Of a stretch of 64,000 nucleotides of DNA, positions 7,385 through 16,782 are shown piece after piece. A program made the position numbers and the translations under genes. The notes below the pieces were generated by a model. That model was not told the DNA's origin, ran no database searches, and was given only the letters and a program-made list of their open reading frames with translations. Location of the stretch: the NCBI GenBank assembly GCA_025517525.1, contig JAOPJZ010000006.1, forward strand, positions 1 through 64,000. The letters run 5' to 3'. This DNA comes from Natronosalvus hydrolyticus (GTDB lineage Archaea > Halobacteriota > Halobacteria > Halobacteriales > Natrialbaceae). The first letter of the stretch is position 1. Each line of letters begins with the position of its first letter.

Positions 7385-8611
7385 ATGAAACGGTTCTTTC
7401 AGGGAGAGCGGACCAACGCGCTCTTTACGTCGCTATCGATCGCCCTGATTTTGCTCGTCAGCGGGTGGACCAGCCTGAAGGGGGCCGTCGACTGGATGGT
7501 ATTCGGGCTTGCGCTCGCGACGGTGTTACTCATTCCGCCGGTCGCCCGAAAGGACCCCCAGATGATGGTCCCGTGGCCGATGGCGGCGCTCGCTGCACTC
7601 CCGTTCGTGGCCGGCGTCATCGCGGATCCGGGACTGTTCACCGAGATGGCGGCGTACGTGACGGCCGCGGCCATGGCGATAATCGTCGTCGTCGAACTCG
7701 ACGCCTTTACACCCGTCAACATGAACCGTGGCTTCGCGATCACCTTCGTTGTCGCCACGACCATGACTGTAGCCGGGCTCTGGGAAGTCCTCAGGTGGTT
7801 CTGGGACCTCACCTTCGACACCGGTTTCGTCGAGAGCAATGACGATCTGATGTGGCAGCTAATCGCCGCGACTAGCGTCGGGGTCGTCGCTGGGATCGGG
7901 TTCGATCGCTACCTGGAACGACTGCCGGGGATGGATCGGCTTCCCGACGAACTGGAGACGGAAGACGCCGAAAACCAGTTCGAGGAGACCGGCGATGCCG
8001 TCTCGAGTGTTCTTTCGAAATTCGGCTTTGCAACCGAGGACGAACGCCGTCTGACTCGGCTCTTACAGGGAGTTCTCGTTGCCATCGCGCTCATCGGACT
8101 CCTCACGTTGAACGTTGACGTGGTGGTCAGCGCTGGCATCGGTATCGCGGCGACGGCGCTTCCCAGCCTGTTCGAGCGCAATTACGACTTCCAGATAGAC
8201 CCTGCGTTGACGCTCTGGATTGCCGTCGCGGTGGTGTTTCACGCACTCGGGACGCTCTGGCTGTATCAGACGCTCTGGGGATGGCACAATATCGCACACG
8301 CGACGACGGGATCACTGGTTGCTGGCATCGGCTACACCGTTCTCAGAACGATCGAAGCCCACACGGCTTCCGTCTCGTTCCCGCCGAAGTTCACGGCCGT
8401 CTTCGTCGTAATCTTCGTCTTCGCCGTCGGCGTCGGCTGGGAAATTCTCGAGTTTACGCTCGATCAGGTGACCGTCGCCCTCACTGGCGAGGAGATGTTG
8501 CTGACCCAGCACGGGCTCCAGGACACGATGTCCGATCTCGTGGCCAATACCGTCGGTGCACTGGTTGTAGCGGTTGCAGCGACGGTGTACCGGGTTCGCT
8601 CCGGTACCTGA
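7385..8611 (+). CDS. Internally duplicated multi-pass membrane protein (YjdF/DUF2238-like?)
   Basis: A 408-residue protein with about 10-12 hydrophobic segments. The two halves share a pattern: FAITFVVATTMTVAGLWEVLRW with a following Asp-rich turn in the first half, and FTAVFVVIFVFAVGVGWEILEF followed by QDTMSDLVANTVGAL in the second. The WE-I/V-LE/R motif and the D-x3-D-x-x-A-x3-G element recall the YjdF/DUF2238 membrane family (tentative). The halves are separated by a polar linker (about 185-225). ATG 7385 is chosen because GGAGAG lies 7 bases upstream; a GTG at 7361 is the alternative. It follows the ABC permease by 54 bp and precedes cbiP. Confidence 0.7.
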   Translation: MKRFFQGERTNALFTSLSIALILLVSGWTSLKGAVDWMVFGLALATVLLIPPVARKDPQMMVPWPMAALAALPFVAGVIADPGLFTEMAAYVTAAAMAIIVVVELDAFTPVNMNRGFAITFVVATTMTVAGLWEVLRWFWDLTFDTGFVESNDDLMWQLIAATSVGVVAGIGFDRYLERLPGMDRLPDELETEDAENQFEETGDAVSSVLSKFGFATEDERRLTRLLQGVLVAIALIGLLTLNVDVVVSAGIGIAATALPSLFERNYDFQIDPALTLWIAVAVVFHALGTLWLYQTLWGWHNIAHATTGSLVAGIGYTVLRTIEAHTASVSFPPKFTAVFVVIFVFAVGVGWEILEFTLDQVTVALTGEEMLLTQHGLQDTMSDLVANTVGALVVAVAATVYRVRSGT

Positions 8612-8696
8612 GTGCCATTCGAGGTGTTGACTGTTGGACAGAATCGAAGCACACCGCATGATTGATTCGGGAGGCGGCGAATGCGTCCCCATCGGA

Positions 8697-10292
8697 ATGG
8701 CCAGAACGATCCTCGTCGCCGGAACGGCAAGTCACGTCGGAAAATCGACGGTGGCCGCCGGCCTCTGTCGCCTCCTCGCCGACCGCGGCGTCTCCGTAGT
8801 GCCGTACAAAGCCCAAAACATGAGCAACAACGCTCGAGTCGTGTACCGGGCGGGTAGCGACGGTCAGACGGACGGAGATTCTCCGTGGGGAGAAATCGGT
8901 GTCTCGCAGTTCGTCCAGGCTCGAGCGGCCCGGACGACGCCCACTACCGACGTCAATCCGGTGCTGTTGAAACCGCGCGGCGACGGCGAGAGCCAGCTGA
9001 TCGTTCAGGGACGGGCCGTCGATCACCTGGCAGCCGGTTCGTACTACGACGAACACTGGCAGGCGGCTCGAACGGCGGCCGAAGAGTCCCATCGACGCCT
9101 CGCAGCCGAACACGACGTTGTCGTCGCCGAAGGTGCCGGAAGCATCGCCGAAATCAACCTCCACCATCGCGACCTGGCAAATCTCGAGACTGCGCGCTTT
9201 AGCGATGCTGACGTCCTACTGGTCGTCGATATCGAACGCGGCGGAGCGTTTGCGAGTCTGTACGGGACGGTCGAACTGCTTCCCGAGGACATCCGTGACC
9301 GACTCGCCGGCGCTATCATCACCAAGTTCCGCGGCGACGAACGTTTGCTCGAGCCGGGGCTCGAGGATATCGAGTCCCGAACCGGGGTACCCGTCCTCGG
9401 TGTCATCCCGTACGACGATCCGGGACTCCCCGAAGAGGACAGTCTCGGCCTCCCGGCAACCGACGAACGGACGATCCGGGGCGGGGACGACGTCCACGAA
9501 TCGGCGACTGTCACGATTGCCGTCCCGCGATTGCCTCACCTTTCGAACGCGGCCGACATCGAGGCATTGGTGGCCGAACCCGGCGTTCGGGTTGCGTTCG
9601 TCCCGCTGGAGAGTGATTCGGCGGAAGCCACGGAGACGTTCGATCCTCTCGAGAACGCCGATGCGGTCGTGATTCCGGGCACCAAAAACACGGTCGACGA
9701 TCTGGAGGCCCTGTATCAGTCGGGTGTTGGCGCAGCCATAGCACGGTTCGACGGCCCGATTGTCGGCCTCTGTGGTGGGTTCCAGATGCTTGGGACGCAA
9801 TTGCACAACAGCGAACTCGAGGCAGCAGCGTCGGACGCAACGTCCGTCGAGGGACTCGGTGTGCTTCCAATCGAGACGATGTTCGACGAGGCGAAACAAG
9901 TGCGGCGAACGACCGTCCAGGTCGATGAATCCGCGTCCCCGCTGGTGGCTGGTGCAACGGGCTCGGTGACGGGCTATGAGATTCATGCCGGCCGTACACG
10001 GCCACTCGACACAGCTTCGAATACGCTCACGTCACCCTTCGAGCCCTCGAGTGCTGCGACCGGGCTCGTTCTGGGTACGTATCTGCACGGAGTGTTCGAA
10101 AACGATAGCGTGCGCCGTGCGTTCGTTCGCTGTGTCCGTCGACGGGCGGGATGCCCGCCGGATGCTGTCAGAAGACGCAATCAAGGGGGTGCAACCGATA
10201 CTGACGACGAATCGGTGACTCCCTACGACCGAGCGGCCGGATTAGTCGAGACGCACGTCGATCTGGGACCGCTCGGACTCCCGGGAAGATAG
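8697..10292 (+). CDS. cbiP: Cobyric acid synthase (CbiP/CobQ)
   Basis: About 531 residues. It performs glutamine-dependent amidation of the corrinoid ring side chains b, d, e and g. The N-terminal dethiobiotin-synthetase-like P-loop is [20 protein letters not shown], followed by [11 protein letters not shown]. The C-terminal class I glutaminase domain has the nucleophile Cys in [11 protein letters not shown], and the His in [11 protein letters not shown]. The start is set at MARTILVAG, the conserved beginning. A 15-residue hydrophilic insertion follows YRAGSDG, and the C-terminus carries a charged insert ([17 protein letters not shown]), both common in halophilic versions. It acts in the same pathway as cobO upstream. 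Confidence 0.95.
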   Translation: MARTILVAGTASHVGKSTVAAGLCRLLADRGVSVVPYKAQNMSNNARVVYRAGSDGQTDGDSPWGEIGVSQFVQARAARTTPTTDVNPVLLKPRGDGESQLIVQGRAVDHLAAGSYYDEHWQAARTAAEESHRRLAAEHDVVVAEGAGSIAEINLHHRDLANLETARFSDADVLLVVDIERGGAFASLYGTVELLPEDIRDRLAGAIITKFRGDERLLEPGLEDIESRTGVPVLGVIPYDDPGLPEEDSLGLPATDERTIRGGDDVHESATVTIAVPRLPHLSNAADIEALVAEPGVRVAFVPLESDSAEATETFDPLENADAVVIPGTKNTVDDLEALYQSGVGAAIARFDGPIVGLCGGFQMLGTQLHNSELEAAASDATSVEGLGVLPIETMFDEAKQVRRTTVQVDESASPLVAGATGSVTGYEIHAGRTRPLDTASNTLTSPFEPSSAATGLVLGTYLHGVFENDSVRRAFVRCVRRRAGCPPDAVRRRNQGGATDTDDESVTPYDRAAGLVETHVDLGPLGLPGR

Positions 10293-10376
10293 CAGTAGAC
10301 AGCCGTCAGACGCAGTGGAACGGTAGCGGATACGTGCTACAGGGGCGTCGATACAGATTTCGAACAGGCGTTACTC

Positions 10377-10477
10377 ATAGGGATTATCACAGGAGTTCAT
10401 CGTTTCCCAACGAAGAACCGAGATACAACGCCGAAGGCCGGAGTTCGGGACCCCCGGATAGCTACGATAATCCCTAT
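10377..10477. mobile_element. MITE-like 101-bp element with 12-bp terminal inverted repeats
   Basis: Perfect 12-bp inverted repeats ATAGGGATTATC (10377-10388) and GATAATCCCTAT (10466-10477) bound a non-coding interior. The right end supplies the first base of the stop codon of the RHH regulator. No target duplication is evident and no transposase is present, so this would be a non-autonomous remnant if mobile. Confidence 0.5.
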
Positions 10478-10866
10478 CAGGTGACCCCGTCGCGATACGT
10501 TCCCAGTAGCTCCTCGAGGATGATGCACTCCTGATCGGTTGGCTCGTAATGCGTGTCGATGAAGCGCTCTGCATCCTCGTAGTTACCCCTGAGGCCGTGT
10601 TTTCGGACAGTAATGATAGCATCGAGAAAGAACGTGCCGCCATCCGTGCCCAGTGCCTCGGCGTGGTTGACTTCCTCGATATGTAGCTCCGATTTGATCT
10701 CGTCAAAGTTGAACGTCTCGACTTCGTGTTCGGGATTGATGAGCGTCAGGACGTACTCGGCAGAGAATCGGTAAAATTCGGACTTACTCTCGAACATACC
10801 GTCGTCGACGAGGGCGTCAATCGCCTCCACGACGTCGTCGGGATACCTGACGGTATCTTTGGCCAT
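10477..10866 (-). CDS. Ribbon-helix-helix (CopG-like) transcriptional regulator
   Basis: A 129-residue protein. Residues about 3-45 form a ribbon-helix-helix: a short strand DTVRYPDDVVEAIDALVDDG, then FESKSEFYRFSAEYVL. The C-terminal 80 residues are acidic with no family I recognise. The start MAKDTVRYP (ATG at 10864-10866) is preferred over an in-frame GTG three codons upstream. Related proteins occur in many haloarchaea as presumed DNA-binding dimers. Its stop codon is formed at the edge of the MITE-like element, so the C-terminus may have been altered by insertion. Confidence 0.8.
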   Translation of the reverse strand: MAKDTVRYPDDVVEAIDALVDDGMFESKSEFYRFSAEYVLTLINPEHEVETFNFDEIKSELHIEEVNHAEALGTDGGTFFLDAIITVRKHGLRGNYEDAERFIDTHYEPTDQECIILEELLGTYRDGVT

Positions 10867-11190
10867 ACATACCACCAGGCTGCTACGATAGCATTATTGT
10901 TGCGGATTTACTCTGTTGGTTGACAAAAAGAAGTTCCCCTGCACAAACTACCGGCAGCAATCACTTCGAGTTGGAATACCTCCCTCGAAAAGGTCCAGAT
11001 GTTCGGGGGCAGCAGCCGTTGGCGTCAATCTGCAAATCATAGCGAAACTCGAGCCTCGTATCGAGTCTCGAAACGGAACGAACGTTTTAGGGTTGGTACC
11101 GCTTTTGTTCGGATACGAACCCTCTCGACGTATCGCCCTCGAGCAAGCCAGTCGTCGTCTCCGTCGACGACCATTCAAAAAGTAACCGAC

Positions 11191-11832
11191 GTGTATCCGG
11201 GACTCATCTTCGAATCGCTGCCGTGGTGGATCGCCGCACCGCTGTTACAGATTGGACTCCTCGTTTTTGGCATGGCGCTCGATGAGACCTACGTCAATCG
11301 AGCCACCGTCCTAACTGGCGCGCTTGCCCTCTATACGCACAGTCTCATCGCAGGGGGCGTCTGGATGCCCGTCGGTTTGTATCTGGATATCGGCCTCGTA
11401 ATCGGTGCCTACGGCCTGTATGCGTACGTCGTCGATGCATACGTCGGTAACTGGTTCCGGGTCGCGGCGTATTTCGTCTACTCGCCCCTGGCGATTATGC
11501 TCGTCATCCTGTTGCCCGACATTATCTTTCCGGTTGCACTGGTCGTGGCTGGCTTTGGAAATCTGCAATTGATGAACTACCTCGAGCCCGTCGAACCGTA
11601 CTATTTCGGGCCGGAGACGGTGGAAGCCTACGAATCTGCGGTTGTAGAGACGGGTCAGGCCGAACCTGGTGACTCGAGTGAGGAACCGACCGATACCGAC
11701 GAAAGCTCCTTTGCAGAACCCGCCCCCGACGAGTACGACTCGAGCGGTGACCGATCGGGTGTCGAACCGACGCCGGCTGGCGGTGGACGCGACGAACGTG
11801 GCATCCTCCCCGAGTTCATGCGGCGACTCTGA
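11191..11832 (+). CDS. Membrane protein with acidic C-terminal tail
   Basis: About 213 residues. Five or six hydrophobic segments fill residues 8-130, including LLQIGLLVFGMAL, GGVWMPVGLYLDIGLVIGAYG and LAIMLVILLPDIIFPVALVVA. A hydrophilic tail of about 75 residues rich in Asp, Glu, Ser and Pro follows, ending RGILPEFMRRL. GTG 11191 is the best start (VYPGLIFESLPWW); the open frame continues upstream but reads as non-coding. The family is not recognised. It lies alone between the RHH gene (divergent) and the MTH865-family gene. Confidence 0.6.
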   Translation: MYPGLIFESLPWWIAAPLLQIGLLVFGMALDETYVNRATVLTGALALYTHSLIAGGVWMPVGLYLDIGLVIGAYGLYAYVVDAYVGNWFRVAAYFVYSPLAIMLVILLPDIIFPVALVVAGFGNLQLMNYLEPVEPYYFGPETVEAYESAVVETGQAEPGDSSEEPTDTDESSFAEPAPDEYDSSGDRSGVEPTPAGGGRDERGILPEFMRRL

Positions 11833-11953
11833 CGGTTGCCTGGTATTGGGACTCGAGGTGGGTTTAACCGTGCTGCCGTTAGAATCCCTGTGTCCAGCAG
11901 ATTGTTACTCACAGCCCCATCATACAATTGAGTCGACAAGTGTAGTAAACAGG

Positions 11954-11964
11954 TTTATTATTTA
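11954..11964 (+). promoter_or_regulatory. TATA element for the MTH865-family gene
   Basis: TTTATTATTTA is centred about 29 bp before ATG 11988, the spacing expected for an archaeal leaderless transcript. Confidence 0.55.
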
Positions 11965-11987
11965 TCCGCGTAAACATGGTGAGTGCC

Positions 11988-12239
11988 ATGGCAGACGAAG
12001 CTGAACTCCGCGAGCAATTCACCGAGGCGTTCGAAGGCGCAGACTACCCAATTTCGAGTCCAATGGACCTCGTTCCCGCGTTGCCAAACGGCCCCGGAAC
12101 GAAATTCGAGTCGGGCGACTTCTCGATGACCGCAATGGAACTCAACACCAAACTCTCCGGTGGCGAGTTCCCCTACGAGAGTGTCGACGCGTTTGTCGAC
12201 GACGTCGTCGAGGAACTGAAAGACCAGGGTCACATCTAA
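11988..12239 (+). CDS. MTH865-family protein
   Basis: An 83-residue acidic protein matching the small MTH865-like family: ELREQFTEAFEGADYPISSPMDLVPALP, then TKFESGDFSMTAMEL and a C-terminal amphipathic helix VDAFVDDVVEELKDQG. The archetype is a small helical archaeal protein of unknown function. ATG 11988 is chosen (GGTGAG just upstream and correct TATA spacing) over an in-frame ATG at 11976. It is monocistronic. Confidence 0.85.
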   Translation: MADEAELREQFTEAFEGADYPISSPMDLVPALPNGPGTKFESGDFSMTAMELNTKLSGGEFPYESVDAFVDDVVEELKDQGHI

Positions 12240-12413
12240 CGGGACACCCGCGGTTTCGGTATTTTATCCGACACAGCTATTACCCCGAGAGCGCACACCA
12301 TCAACAGCAATCTGGGTAACCCGCGGATACATCTCACTGTGGCTGCTTCGAGCCAATCACGGCTCACTCGATGAGTGCCTCGAGTATGGCAGCGCCCACT
12401 CGAGGAGATGTGG

Positions 12414-12499
12414 CTATAGTAGTCATTGAAACGATTTACACACCTATCGCGACGCCGTCTTGCGATGAGGTGTGCAATGACTTTCAATGACTACTATAG
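12414..12499. mobile_element. 86-bp MITE-like palindromic element
   Basis: A perfect 18-bp inverted repeat, CTATAGTAGTCATTGAAA (12414-12431) and TTTCAATGACTACTATAG (12482-12499), encloses 50 bp. The interior carries a second nested pair (CACACCTATCGC versus GCGATGAGGTGTG, one base bulged), so the whole element could fold into one long hairpin. CTATAG at each outer edge could be a target duplication or part of the terminal repeat. No coding capacity. Confidence 0.65.
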
Positions 12500-12522
12500 T
12501 TTCGAGTGAACGTGTTGTCTTC

Positions 12523-12672
12523 TCACTCGGTATGGTAACTGACGATATCCCCGACCTCACAGGACGGACAGGAACACGTCGACGCCTCAACTGTCGTTCC
12601 ACACCGTCGACATTCGTGAACGGTCCCCGTTCCATCTCCCTGAAAGAGGAGTGTCTTGACTGTCTTAATCAT
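12523..12672 (-). CDS. Tiny zinc-ribbon protein (49 aa)
   Basis: A 49-residue protein with a treble-Cys zinc-binding pattern: CRRCG then CSCPSC (CxxC...CxxC spacing), typical of the very small CPxCG-type zinc-finger proteins common in haloarchaea. The start MIKTVKTLLFQ is supported by GGGATGGG just upstream and a TATA-like element (TTATATCC on the minus strand, about 12703-12710). The open frame continues upstream but without coding character. Function is unknown; this class may act in RNA or protein interactions. Confidence 0.65.
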   Translation of the reverse strand: MIKTVKTLLFQGDGTGTVHECRRCGTTVEASTCSCPSCEVGDIVSYHTE

Positions 12673-13017
12673 CCCATCCCTGCATGTCAATCTCTTTCGA
12701 AGGATATAATTCCCAATGATGGTTCTGGCTCGGTGAAAGAACGTCCTGGTTGTACCGATTGGTTTATCCATATCCCTGATAGATAACCATTGGAAACAGA
12801 ACGGTAGAGTGGAGTCAGGCGGTATGGATCGTCTAATGAAAGACTCCATGATACCAGGTGCAAAGGGGATACCCGAGGCCGGTAGAATAATACCCACTCC
12901 GTCCATCCGTACCAAGGAGTCGACAGGCATCAGTCGGGACCCACAACACGAAAGCCATCGGACCCTATCGAAACGAACAGTTGACGACCACCGTCCAACA
13001 GGCCGCGTCATAGTACA
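12673..13017. other. Intergenic region without a convincing gene
   Basis: It holds the probable promoter of the minus-strand zinc-ribbon gene (TATA-like element near 12706). The rest shows no conserved coding pattern on either strand despite open frames. It is the 5' region of the plus-strand Bat-type regulator. Confidence 0.6.
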
Positions 13018-15009
13018 ATGTCGACAGGTAGTACACGTTCCACGCTCGTCGTAGCCACCGATGAATCTGATCTGCCGTCCCTCGAGTCACTCGAGAGCCG
13101 GTGGGAACACACCGTTCGGCACATCACTACGGTGGAATCGCTCGATGACACGCTCCAGGAAACCCAGCCCGATGTCGTCCTCATCCTCTCGAGCGATCCA
13201 GACTGGGTCAGGTCGGCCCTCCAGGAAATCGAAACGAACGACTGGAAGGGGACGACGGTCGTAGCACCAAGCCGAGAGGGAAGTGAACCGCTCGCAACGG
13301 TCGCGCTCAGACAGGGAGCAAGCGAGTACGTCCCATCGAGTGAAATCGAATATCTGAACGAGCATCTTGCTGAGATGCTGACTGAAGACACAGAAAGCGA
13401 AGATATCAGTGCCAATGTATCGTCCGTCGACCTCACCGAGTTACTGACGACGACGTTGCCCGATGAGGTGTTCGTCCTGGACACCGACGGGCGGTATCTG
13501 GACACCGAAATTCGGCCAAATGCTGCCGATTTGTACACCGTTTCATCGGAAGAATTCGTTGGTCGAACGCTGTGGGAGGCGTTTCCTCAGTCGACTGCTG
13601 ACCGGTTATATAGCGCTATCGAGGTCGCACACGACACTGGGACGATTCAGTCAATCGAGTACGACGCCGAGACAACCGATGGCCGTCGGCAGTTCGACGG
13701 ACGGGTGGTCCCAATCGAAAACAGTCCGTACGGTCGGCCGGTCGTCATCTGGCTCGCCAGAGACATCACCGAACGACACGAGCGAGAGCAGGCACTTCGA
13801 CAGCGACGTGATCACCTCGAGTCGCTCAACCAGATCAATAGCGTCGTTCGTCGGATCATCCGGACGCTGGTGGAAGCGCCGACGCAGTCAGCCGTTGAAA
13901 CGGCCGTCTGTGAACAACTGGTCCAATCACCGCTGTACTGTGGAGCCTGGATTTCACGCCCGACCGGAGCCGGTGAAATCACCTACCAGCTCGGCCGAGG
14001 TGAGGTGGACAGCTACCTCGACGAGATCCGATCACTCGAGCACGCCGGTGATCGCCCCATCACGAAGGCGTTCGAGCAGAACGAAATCTACTCGAGTAAC
14101 GAACTGCAGACGGGGTCCGATATACCCGATCGACTCCAGAGCATCGCTCGGCAAGAAAACATCCGCTCGGCAATCGCGGTACCGCTCGCGCATGACGATA
14201 CCGTATACGGTGTGTTAACGGTGCTCGCCCGTCGAGGCGACGCGTTTGGGTCGCGGGAAACAGAAACGTTCAAACTCCTCGGCGAAACGATCGGGTTTGC
14301 GATTAACGGAATCAAAAACCGCCGATTGCTGTTCGCCGACGCCGTCACGGTTCTCGAGTTTCGGATCAAGGGCGGCGATTCCTTTTCGTTCGACCTGTCG
14401 AAAGAGCATAACTGTACAGTTACCCTCCAGTGGACGGGGACGACGGCAAACGGGGAACGATACCAGTACGTCACGGTCGATGGCCTGAGTGGCGAGTGTG
14501 TATACGAAGCCGCCCAGAATCATCACTCGGTCGAAACGTGTCGATTGATCAAAGATGGAGACACAAAGGCGACGATAGGGATTCAGCTGTCGGAGTCCGC
14601 GGTCGGAACGTTAACCGGATATGGGGCGACGATTCGGGACATCGTCGTCGAAGACGGCGTCGGACACGTAACGGTTGAGGTCTCTCGAGACACCAACGTC
14701 CGCGAAATCGTTGAAGCTGTGACTCGCGTATACGAACGGACGGAATTGATCTCGAAGCATGATGAAGATCGGTCGGTCTCGACGGCACAGGATCGACGAA
14801 ATCACGTCCGGGACCGGTTGACTGATCGACAGCACACCGCGTTACGACTGGCATACTACGGTGGCTATTTCAATTGGCCGCGAGGCTCTACCGGTGAAGA
14901 AATAGCCGAGTCAATGGGGATTGCACCACCCACGATGCACCAGCATTTGCGGAAGGGGCTTCAGGAAGTACTGCGTGATTTTTTCGACGACGAAGAGCGC
15001 TCGGATTGA
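13018..15009 (+). CDS. Bat-type (HTH-10) regulator with receiver-like, PAS and GAF domains
   Basis: A 663-residue cytosolic sensor-regulator. Residues about 8-118 resemble a response-regulator receiver, but the phosphoacceptor Asp after PDVVLI is missing. A PAS domain follows at about 140-255 (LPDEVFVLDTDGRYLD...VIWLARDITERHERE), a GAF domain at about 275-430 (SAIAVPLAHDDTVYGVLTV), a bacterioopsin-activator-type region at about 440-590, and the HTH-10 domain at about 600-655 (LTDRQHTALRLAYYGGYFNWPRGSTGEEIAESM). It probably senses a small ligand or redox cue and regulates transcription; targets are unknown. It converges with hutH, leaving 96 bp between their stops. Confidence 0.9.
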   Translation: MSTGSTRSTLVVATDESDLPSLESLESRWEHTVRHITTVESLDDTLQETQPDVVLILSSDPDWVRSALQEIETNDWKGTTVVAPSREGSEPLATVALRQGASEYVPSSEIEYLNEHLAEMLTEDTESEDISANVSSVDLTELLTTTLPDEVFVLDTDGRYLDTEIRPNAADLYTVSSEEFVGRTLWEAFPQSTADRLYSAIEVAHDTGTIQSIEYDAETTDGRRQFDGRVVPIENSPYGRPVVIWLARDITERHEREQALRQRRDHLESLNQINSVVRRIIRTLVEAPTQSAVETAVCEQLVQSPLYCGAWISRPTGAGEITYQLGRGEVDSYLDEIRSLEHAGDRPITKAFEQNEIYSSNELQTGSDIPDRLQSIARQENIRSAIAVPLAHDDTVYGVLTVLARRGDAFGSRETETFKLLGETIGFAINGIKNRRLLFADAVTVLEFRIKGGDSFSFDLSKEHNCTVTLQWTGTTANGERYQYVTVDGLSGECVYEAAQNHHSVETCRLIKDGDTKATIGIQLSESAVGTLTGYGATIRDIVVEDGVGHVTVEVSRDTNVREIVEAVTRVYERTELISKHDEDRSVSTAQDRRNHVRDRLTDRQHTALRLAYYGGYFNWPRGSTGEEIAESMGIAPPTMHQHLRKGLQEVLRDFFDDEERSD

Positions 15010-15105
15010 AACCCGTCCGATCACTGCTCCGAAACCCCACTCGAATACCGGTTCACGGTGTCCGGAAACCTCACTCGAGCACTGAATCAACCTCACCTCG
15101 ACACC

Positions 15106-16782
15106 TTACTCGAGCACCGACTCGAGCGCGTCTTCGATTGCACCCTCCCGAATTAACTCGGCGACTTCCTCGAGTTCAGGCGTCAGCACGCGGTCGTCCT
15201 CGAGCGGCGGCACGACCGCCCTGATCCGTTCGTAAAGCGCAGCGGTGCCCACGCCGAGCCCGTGTGGCCGCGAGGAGTCGTCGAACGCAGTGTCGTCGAC
15301 GAATCCTGCTTCGATGGCCGCGTCCACATATTCGGCGGCCTGCGCGCCACAGACAGCTTCGGTGGCGACGATCCGTCGGGCGTTCTCGAGCGTTCGACGG
15401 GTGTTTAGCGCAGACTGGGCGCTCATACTGACGTGGTCTTCTTGTCCACCGCTCACCGGAGTGTTGTCACTCGAGGCCGCGCCGAGGGACCGACACTCGT
15501 TGAGCAACGCGGCCGCGGTGTACTGGGCGATCATGTACCCGGACTGGACGCCACTGTCAGGTGCGAGAAATGGGGGCAAATGTGGCTCCTGGAGGTTCGG
15601 GTTGAGCAATCGGTCGATTCGACGTTCGGCGATGGCCGCCAGGTCGATGAGTGCGAGTCTGGCGTACTCGAGGCGGAGTGCCAGCGGTTGGCCGTGGAAG
15701 TTCCCACCCGAGATGACCGCACCGACGTCGGTGCCGGAGGCACGGTCATCGACGCTTTCAGCAGGGAACACCAGCGGATTGTCGGTCGCACTGTTCAACT
15801 CGATTTCGACACCCGTTCGAAGATGGGCGATGGCGTCACGAACGGCGCCGTGGACCTGCGGGAGACACCGTAACGAGTACGCATCCTGAACACGGTCACA
15901 GTTTCGGTGTGATTCGACAATCTGGCTATCTGCTGTCAACGCCCGAACGGTAGCAGCGCTCGTCGCCTGGCCCGCGTGTGGTCTGACGTCCTGAATTGCC
16001 AGATCGGAACTTGCAGTCGTCGCAAGTGTGACTTCGGTCGTCAGCGCGCCGGTCGCATCCGCCGCCTGCACGAGACGTTCGGCGTCGACGACGACCAGCG
16101 AGGCGAGGCCAACCGTCAGCTGGGTCCCGTTGATCAGCGCCAACCCTTCTTTGGGGGCCAGCGAGAGTGGGTCGAGGTCGACGGCTTCGAGGGCAACGTT
16201 ACCAGCGACGCGCATGGCGTTGGCATCAGTAGGTGACTCGCCGTCCCTCGAGTCCTCGACCTCATCTCGTCCCGGTCCATCGGTCAGCATAGCCTCACCT
16301 TCGCCGAGGAGGACCAGCGCCATGTGGGCAAGTGGAGCGAGGTCACCACTCGCCCCGAGACTGCCTCGAGAGCGAACGACGGGATGGACGCCACGGTTGA
16401 GTAACGTGACGAGGTGATCGACGACCACAGGCCTGATGCCGGAGTAGCCTTTGACCAGCGCGTTGACCCGACAGACCATCATGGCGCGAACTTCCTCGAC
16501 ACGCAGTTCACGCCCGCTGCCAGCCGCGTGGCTGCGGATGAGGTTTGTCTGCAACTGTTCGATCCGGTCGGCAGGAATGCGTTCGTCGACGAGTTCGCCA
16601 AACCCCGTATTGAGACCGTACACCGGTTCGCCGCTCTCGATGACGTCTTCGACACGGGCTCTCGAGGCACGGACCCGGTCCCGAGCATCGTCCGTAATCC
16701 GAACCTCAGCGTGATCACGAGCGACGGCCGCGACGGCCTCAGGGGTAAGCGACTCTCCATCGAGTTCGATCACGTCAGTCAT
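15106..16782 (-). CDS. hutH: Histidine ammonia-lyase
   Basis: A 558-residue enzyme that deaminates histidine to urocanate, the first step of histidine breakdown. The Ala-Ser-Gly that forms the MIO prosthetic group is in GSLGASGDLAPLAHMAL. Other blocks are YGLNTGFGELVD near residue 59, NGTQLTVG, and QEDHVSMS toward the C-terminus. An insert of about 18 acidic residues follows LTDGPGRDEVED, compared with bacterial enzymes. It is the last gene of hutU-hutG-hutI-hutH; its ATG overlaps the hutI stop (ATGA). Confidence 0.97.
   Translation of the reverse strand: MTDVIELDGESLTPEAVAAVARDHAEVRITDDARDRVRASRARVEDVIESGEPVYGLNTGFGELVDERIPADRIEQLQTNLIRSHAAGSGRELRVEEVRAMMVCRVNALVKGYSGIRPVVVDHLVTLLNRGVHPVVRSRGSLGASGDLAPLAHMALVLLGEGEAMLTDGPGRDEVEDSRDGESPTDANAMRVAGNVALEAVDLDPLSLAPKEGLALINGTQLTVGLASLVVVDAERLVQAADATGALTTEVTLATTASSDLAIQDVRPHAGQATSAATVRALTADSQIVESHRNCDRVQDAYSLRCLPQVHGAVRDAIAHLRTGVEIELNSATDNPLVFPAESVDDRASGTDVGAVISGGNFHGQPLALRLEYARLALIDLAAIAERRIDRLLNPNLQEPHLPPFLAPDSGVQSGYMIAQYTAAALLNECRSLGAASSDNTPVSGGQEDHVSMSAQSALNTRRTLENARRIVATEAVCGAQAAEYVDAAIEAGFVDDTAFDDSSRPHGLGVGTAALYERIRAVVPPLEDDRVLTPELEEVAELIREGAIEDALESVLE

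Noticed and set aside
12236..12487. 83-aa minus-strand ORF with a hydrophobic stretch (LLLMVCALGVIAV)
   Set aside because: It crosses the MITE-like element and has no start signal or conserved pattern.
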